Source of the DNA: Megalonaias nervosa
Taxonomy: Eukaryota > Mollusca > Bivalvia > Unionida > Unionidae
DNA: 64,000 nucleotides
NCBI GenBank assembly: GCA_016617855.1
Contig: JAECUM010009487.1
Location: 36,030-100,029, forward strand
Direction of reading: 5' to 3'
Made by a program: the position numbers and the translations under genes
In this document: positions 59,339 through 64,000 of the stretch, piece after piece
How positions within the stretch are numbered: the stretch's first letter is position 1
Layout: each line of letters starts with the position of its first letter
The notes under the pieces: generated by a model
Databases searched by the model: none
Seen by the model: only the letters and a program-made list of their open reading frames with translations
What the model was told of the DNA's origin: nothing

Positions 59339-59514
59339 GTATGTTATACAGAAAAGGAAGGGCATTTATTTCTTCTTTCAAATAGGTTTTTACTACGGTT
59401 GTTATAAATACACCCTCATTCTCTTTGCCGCACTCAAAATAGACAAATTTATGGCAGAAATGTTTAAAGAAATTTATGCCATATTTTATGTAATCAAGAA
59501 GTGCATGACCCCCT

Positions 59515-60310
59515 CACTATAAGACCACTCATTATAACACTTATGGTTATAAGGCTTGTATTGTCATGGATCACATTTAACTATGCAGCAATGAAATTGT
59601 ATGTATAGTATTCTTCATTATAAGCAATCTTGCTGTAAGGTAGTTTATTTGATGACTCCAATGAATAGTGTTATAATGTATACAAACGGATCACTATAAG
59701 GCAGCGTACTTGATGGATTTCATGAAGAATGTTATTTTGAGGGAATACTATATCTGATTACAGACTATGATCTATATGGCCATTTAATTGGTGGCTCCCA
59801 TGAACAGTTATAAAGAGGGAGTACTATATCTGATATACAGATTATGATTACTATAAGGGAGTTGATGGATTCCATGAACAGTGTTAAAGTGAGGGAATAC
59901 TGTATCAGAATAACTGACTGTTCTCACTATAAGGTATGTTTGTGTGATTTGGAATTTTAACATAGCTTTAACAATTTTTCAGTTCTATCGCTATGATTTC
60001 AGCAGTGGGGCAGTTTATAGTGATATCTAGCACTGGTGCATCATGCTGCGGACATGTCACATTATCCTGACACATGTTCGACCAGTCCTAGCACTGACCT
60101 GTTAATGCAGAGTGCCAAGAGAGGCAGCTACTAGTAACATTTATATAAATCTTTGTTATGACTCAGTCTGGGCTCGAACCCATGACCTCCTGCATCTGAA
60201 GTGTATGCTTTAACCACTTTGGCCACTGCAACGGTCACTGTAAGGCAGTTTACTTGATGACTTCTTACAACAGTGTTATAATGAGGGAGTACTGTATCAA
60301 ACATGCAGAC
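59515..60310. repeat. Degenerate tandem repeats, 'cactataaggcagtttacttgatg' type, split by a SINE
   Basis: Units such as CTATAAGGCAGCGTACTTGA, TGAACAGTGTTAAAGTGAGG and GAATACTGTATC recur about every 75-110 bp from 59515 to 59935 and resume at 60237-60310. They resemble pogo-like terminal sequence and the 41800-42030 block. Confidence 0.75.
59938..60236 (-). mobile_element. SINE family A, copy 7
   Basis: Reverse-oriented, near full length; ends in the tRNA-like head GGGCTCGAACCCATGACCTC. Flanked by TCACTATAAGG (59927-59937) and TCACTGTAAGG (60235-60245), a probable 11-bp target-site duplication with one change. Confidence 0.9.
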
Positions 60311-60493
60311 CATGCAGCATATGCAGTCACAAACAATACATAAATGTATTCCAGTGAGGTGTAACCACAAATAGCCATGTGGATTAGAGGGTTGGGACAG
60401 ATAAGCTCGGAAGGAAACAGCTGTGAGTTTGAGCTCAAAGGGCAGATATACATTTTTTCTTAGGTTTTATTTAAGAAGTGAACCTCCATATTT

Positions 60494-60705
60494 AAGAGGG
60501 TTCAAGGTTTGGTTTGGTATAGTGTTTTATGGCACTGCAAGTCCAGTAGGTTTATTAAAGCTGAGGAAATTGGAGTAAAGTGCCTTGCCCAGGGACACAC
60601 CATGGCAGCTGACACAGGCTGATCTGATGGTAGGATTTGAACCCACACCCTTTGGGTCAGGAATCCAGCACTCTTACCACAGAGCCACCTTGGCTATTCC
60701 AGGAT
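60494..60705 (-). mobile_element. SINE family C, copy 2
   Basis: Minus strand: GCCAAGGTGGCTCTGTGGTA (box A region), GTGTGGGTTCAAATCCTACC (box B), body GGGCAAGGCACTTTACTCCA, TAATAAACCTACTGG, end ATACCAAACCAAACC. Confidence 0.88.
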
Positions 60706-60807
60706 TCATGAAGTCATAAAGCTGAAAATTGATTGCACACTATTCATTAATGGCCTTTTCTTCTTTATAGGCCATTCATGTTGTGTGTAATTGAGTCATT
60801 GACACAC

Positions 60808-61130
60808 TGCTCCACTGGCCTAAGTGGTGTGAGCAGCTGCCTTGGATGTGGGAGGTCACGGGTTCGAACCCTGGCAGGCTTATACCAAACACTTCTTGAA
60901 AATGGTACTCGCAGCTGCCTCACTTGGCACTCACCGTTAGGAAGTTAGTGTTTGGACTGGTTGGCCTGGTGTCAGGATAATGTGACTGGGTGGGACATGA
61001 TGCTATATGTCTGCAGCATGATGCCCAGTGCTAGACATCACTATAAACTGATGCACTGCAGACATCATAGCAATATGACGGAAAAATTATTAAAGCTACC
61101 TTAAAAATCAAATCACACACACACACACAG
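60808..61130 (+). mobile_element. SINE family A, copy 8 (best full-length copy)
   Basis: Intact order: tRNA-like head with box A CTGGCCTAAGTGGTGTGAGC and box B GGGTTCGAACCCTGG, a linker ACTCGCAGCTGCCTCACTTG, the core TGTCTGCAGCATGATGCCCA and ATCACTATAAACTG, and a (CA)n tail at about 61118-61130. Pol III transcription is expected from the tRNA-type internal promoter. Confidence 0.93.
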
Positions 61131-61294
61131 ATTCATGACATGAATCCTATACAATATGATGTCTAATTCTTGTAATTACAAATAGTTATAAAAATAATAC
61201 TGAATCTGGATTCATAAGAAATAAATAAAAGGACTATATTTTAACATTTGTTTACAAATATTGACTCAACAAAGAAGAAAGGAGCATGACCATA

Positions 61295-62962
61295 CAGTAG
61301 TCCCCCTCTTATACGGCCACCCCTTCTGCACTGGGAAAGTGGCCTTATAAGACGGGTGGCCTTTCCAGAGGGGGAATACATTTTTTGTGAGAAGTATATG
61401 TAATGTATGCAGTAAGAAAGCTACATTCTTCAAAGCATTTAATATCTTCGTTCAAAAGTAACATTAATTATTAAAAGGTTCTTCTTGTTATAATAATAGA
61501 CTTATTTCAACTGAATATACATTAATAGTTCTTATTCTTGGCATAAGCATGATATGCGAGCGGGTGTTGTTGTCATGCACATTGCAAAACCATTCAAAAA
61601 CGTCATTTAAATCTTGGTACATAAATAATTCTCTTTCCATTTGCTCCATTTTCCCACTGCTCCTGAATAACCTCCTTATCGGTTACGATGTTGTTTATTC
61701 GAGTCTTTTCAACATAAAATTGTTTTATTCGAGTCTTTTCTACCTAAAATTGTTCGGCAAGTTCCCCCTCCCCACCTCACCTGATGTCGTCGAATAGAAT
61801 AACTGACTTTTTTCTAAAATAATCGTCTCCATTTACGTGATGTCATGTTAATGTTTCGTAATGATTTATTTGGATGTTGCTAACTGTATGCGATTTAATT
61901 ATGCAGACAAAACTTTTGCAGAGCGGATGAAATGCCTTCTTTATAAAGGAATGTGTTGTCACGTGATTTTTCGGTCTTTGTCTGGTACCCTGTTTTGTTC
62001 AAGGCTAATTTCTCTGTGTGTGTGTGTCTGCAAAAATCTATTTTTAGACTATGCTGACCCTGTTATGATCTTGACAATTACGTCCAGTTGTAATCATCAG
62101 TGTTGCTAACTACAAGACTGATAAAACAACTTTTCTGCATTTAAACAAAATGCCATGTGTTTTTTAAAGGCAGCAATCTTGTCACGTGATTCATTAGTCA
62201 CATTCTGTTACCCTATTTGTGGTTACATTTCTTTACACTAAGTGAGAGAAGCCAAAACGGCTTCAATATGTACGCAGATTTGATCTGAACAATAGCACCT
62301 CGCGGCTGTTAGGATTTGTAATCTTGAGAATTATTGTCAGTAGTAATAGCCACTAATTAAGAAAGTGAACAAGCTCAACATCTTAGAAGCCATAAAGGCT
62401 ATCAAACCATTTTCCCGCTGACTTGTGTATTGTACATCAATATCGCCACTTCTCAGCTGTTACTACTGTTCAATAATTGTGATCTTAACAATTATCAGAG
62501 TGACTAAACCGGACATCTCATGATAACACAGCAGTAAGGCTAATCGGATTATGTGTACTTGCCTTTTTGTATGGATTAAAATTTGAATCTTTCTCGGCTT
62601 TATGGAATAAATGTGGCTTCTTGTGAGGCGAAAATGATATAATATTAACCTTAGTGGTACATGTACTTTAGTCAACACTTCTTTCAGTAACGAAAACCTG
62701 ACATCGGGAAACAGAAATCGGATTATTTAACACACATTATGAATAAAATTGGTTCTGGATACATATTACAGAATAAAATGTGGCCGCTTGTGAGGGGTAA
62801 ATTTTATATTTTTGCACTAATATGCTGGCCGCTGGTCATGTTAGCGGGGTGGCCTTTCGTGAGGGGTACTTTTGAATACAAACTCGTCGGTGCAATCGGA
62901 TTCTGGCCGTAAGGAGCAGGTGGCCGCATGTCAGGGGGGGGCATTCAAGAGGGGGACTACTG
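61295..62962. mobile_element. Non-autonomous pogo/Tigger-like DNA transposon
   Basis: 1668 bp flanked by TA (61293-61294 and 62963-62964). Inverted ends CAGTAGTCCCCCTCTTATAC and, reverse-complemented, CAGTAGTCCCCCTCTTGAAT. TA duplications plus CAGTAGTCCCC termini are typical of pogo/Tigger elements. No transposase frame. A GTGGCC(N)4-5TGAGG motif recurs near both ends (61343, 62781, 62850, 62921 and others). A 29-bp block, TTATTCGAGTCTTTTC, is duplicated at 61694-61752. Confidence 0.9.
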
Positions 62963-63178
62963 TATAGATAGTCCTGTTTTGGTGTTATGAAATAATAACA
63001 TCGAGTTTTCTTCATCACATTATGCAATTTTAACCAATTTAAATGGCATTACAAAATCTTGGTAAAATTTGTAAATTGTTAAAATTCAGGGTTGAAGATC
63101 CAACAAGCAACAAGATCAACAACCTTGGTAAAAACATACATGATTCTGAGTTGTATTACAGGCTAACAAGAGTTAATA

Positions 63179-63379
63179 TGTATATTTGCATACATGTTGG
63201 ATCCAGCTGTAGACTGCATAGACCAAGGTCTGCTATTGCATAATGTGCTGGCAGATCTTGGTTTATGCAGTTTAATAGGAGTACAAAAAACAGAGATCCT
63301 GATATGTCTGCACATTATATGATACAGATCAGGGTCTGTATTGTTTGTTGTTGGACCCAACATATAAGCAAGTATATAC
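63179..63379. mobile_element. MITE M1, copy e
   Basis: TATGTATATTTGCATACATG at the left and CATATAAGCAAGTATATACG at the right. Core ACCAAGGTCTGCTATTGCAT and CTGGCAGATCTTGGTTTATG keep the stem with paired changes from the consensus. Confidence 0.82.
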
Positions 63380-64000
63380 GACTGATGGGAAGCAGTTAGA
63401 ATTTCATAATCAATTTTTGGTTCATCTTAACCAACTGATAATTGATTATAATCATTTACTAAGAGGAAATTTTAATTTTTGTTTCTTACACAGTTATATC
63501 TTTGCACAAGAGTTCAAAATGGTAATAAATGTACAGGGGCAATCTCTTTTAATGACATGAATACTTTAACCTGATAAAAATAATACATTTTTTAAAATTA
63601 TATTGTGCTATTTTTGTTCTACAGCATTGTTAAATGAAAACAACTTTTTGTGGCTGATCAGTCTTATGTAACTGATTTCTGTTTGCAATCCCCCAAAACC
63701 ATTTCATTCATATGTGACATGTTTATTATTAAAAGTATAGAAGGACACGGTTTTCTTGTTTGTCACTATTTACAAATACTACAAAGGATTTTACATTTAT
63801 ACCAAAATAAAACATCAAAAAATTTTTAAAAATTTATTAACTCAATAATTTAACAGCTTAACCATGTAATCATGACTATATGTTCCTAAATATGAAAGTT
63901 TGTGCCCACAGAATATGGTATGGATTATATTTGTAAGTTGTGAAGGGAATAAATAATTCAGATCAACTTTAGTGGATTGGAAGCCCTATTTAGCTTACCA

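Larger units (their letters stand above)
59339..64000 (+). other. NT5DC intron 12 (partial, runs off the window)
   Basis: Holds tandem repeats (59515-60310) with SINE A copy 7, SINE C (60494-60705), SINE A copy 8 (60808-61130), a pogo-like element (61295-62962) and MITE M1 copy e (63179-63379). 63380-64000 is AT-rich with nothing recognisable. Confidence 0.75.

Noticed and set aside
60808..60885. Intact tRNA gene
   Set aside because: Box A and B are present but the cloverleaf is degraded and it continues into a SINE body.
61549..62109. Short frames inside the pogo-like element as its transposase
   Set aside because: No DDE or helix-turn-helix resemblance; composition is AT-rich and unpatterned.
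63090..63127. Possible NT5DC exon after exon l (TTCAG ... CTTG|GTAAAA)
   Set aside because: In the required phase it starts with a stop codon and it does not resemble the family's C-terminal region.

Overview
This window is eukaryotic nuclear DNA, AT-rich and full of repeats. It most likely comes from a lophotrochozoan, probably a mollusc. That placement is inference from three things: very long introns, several tRNA-derived SINE families mixed with DIRS-type retrotransposons and hAT elements, and degenerate tandem repeats of the 'aaggtcaaggtca' and 'atggctgccacagcagccatc' kind. There is no operon-like packing, and no rRNA gene, intact tRNA gene or CRISPR array was seen.

One host gene is supported. 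It is a NT5DC2/NT5DC3-type 5'-nucleotidase domain-containing protein (HAD superfamily) on the + strand, and it runs off both ends of the window. Twelve coding exons lie at 830-1005, 2907-2981, 7383-7438, 10577-10667, 14583-14651, 16694-16750, 32190-32250, 36569-36671, 41292-41393, 43132-43216, 51064-51150 and 59285-59338. All eleven internal junctions are GT-AG and keep one frame, giving 338 codons that include the four HAD motifs. The N-terminal region and about the last quarter of the protein lie outside.

Everything else is intronic. Introns 1-5 (1-16.7 kb) hold minisatellites, a SINE split by a pogo-like element, a MULE relic, a hAT relic and degenerate ~200-bp tandem repeats. Intron 6 (16.75-32.19 kb) holds two DIRS-like retrotransposons, each split by a different hAT-like DNA transposon at nearly the same point of the DIRS coding sequence. 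The second hAT-like element (25841-29432) keeps terminal repeats, target-site duplications and an almost intact transposase. Introns 7-9 (32-43 kb) hold SINEs, small hairpin MITEs and a decayed non-LTR (LINE) retrotransposon. Introns 10-12 (43-64 kb) hold a foldback element, a mariner relic, a third DIRS fragment, tandem repeats hit by SINEs with visible target-site duplications, and a non-autonomous pogo/Tigger-like element at 61295-62962.

The mobile elements form a layered record of insertions into one large housekeeping-type gene. No new defence or enzyme system was found. The most unusual items are the paired hAT insertions in the same DIRS codons, the hAT-like element with 6-bp target duplications, the duplicated splice donor of the first visible exon, and the multi-copy double-hairpin MITE.
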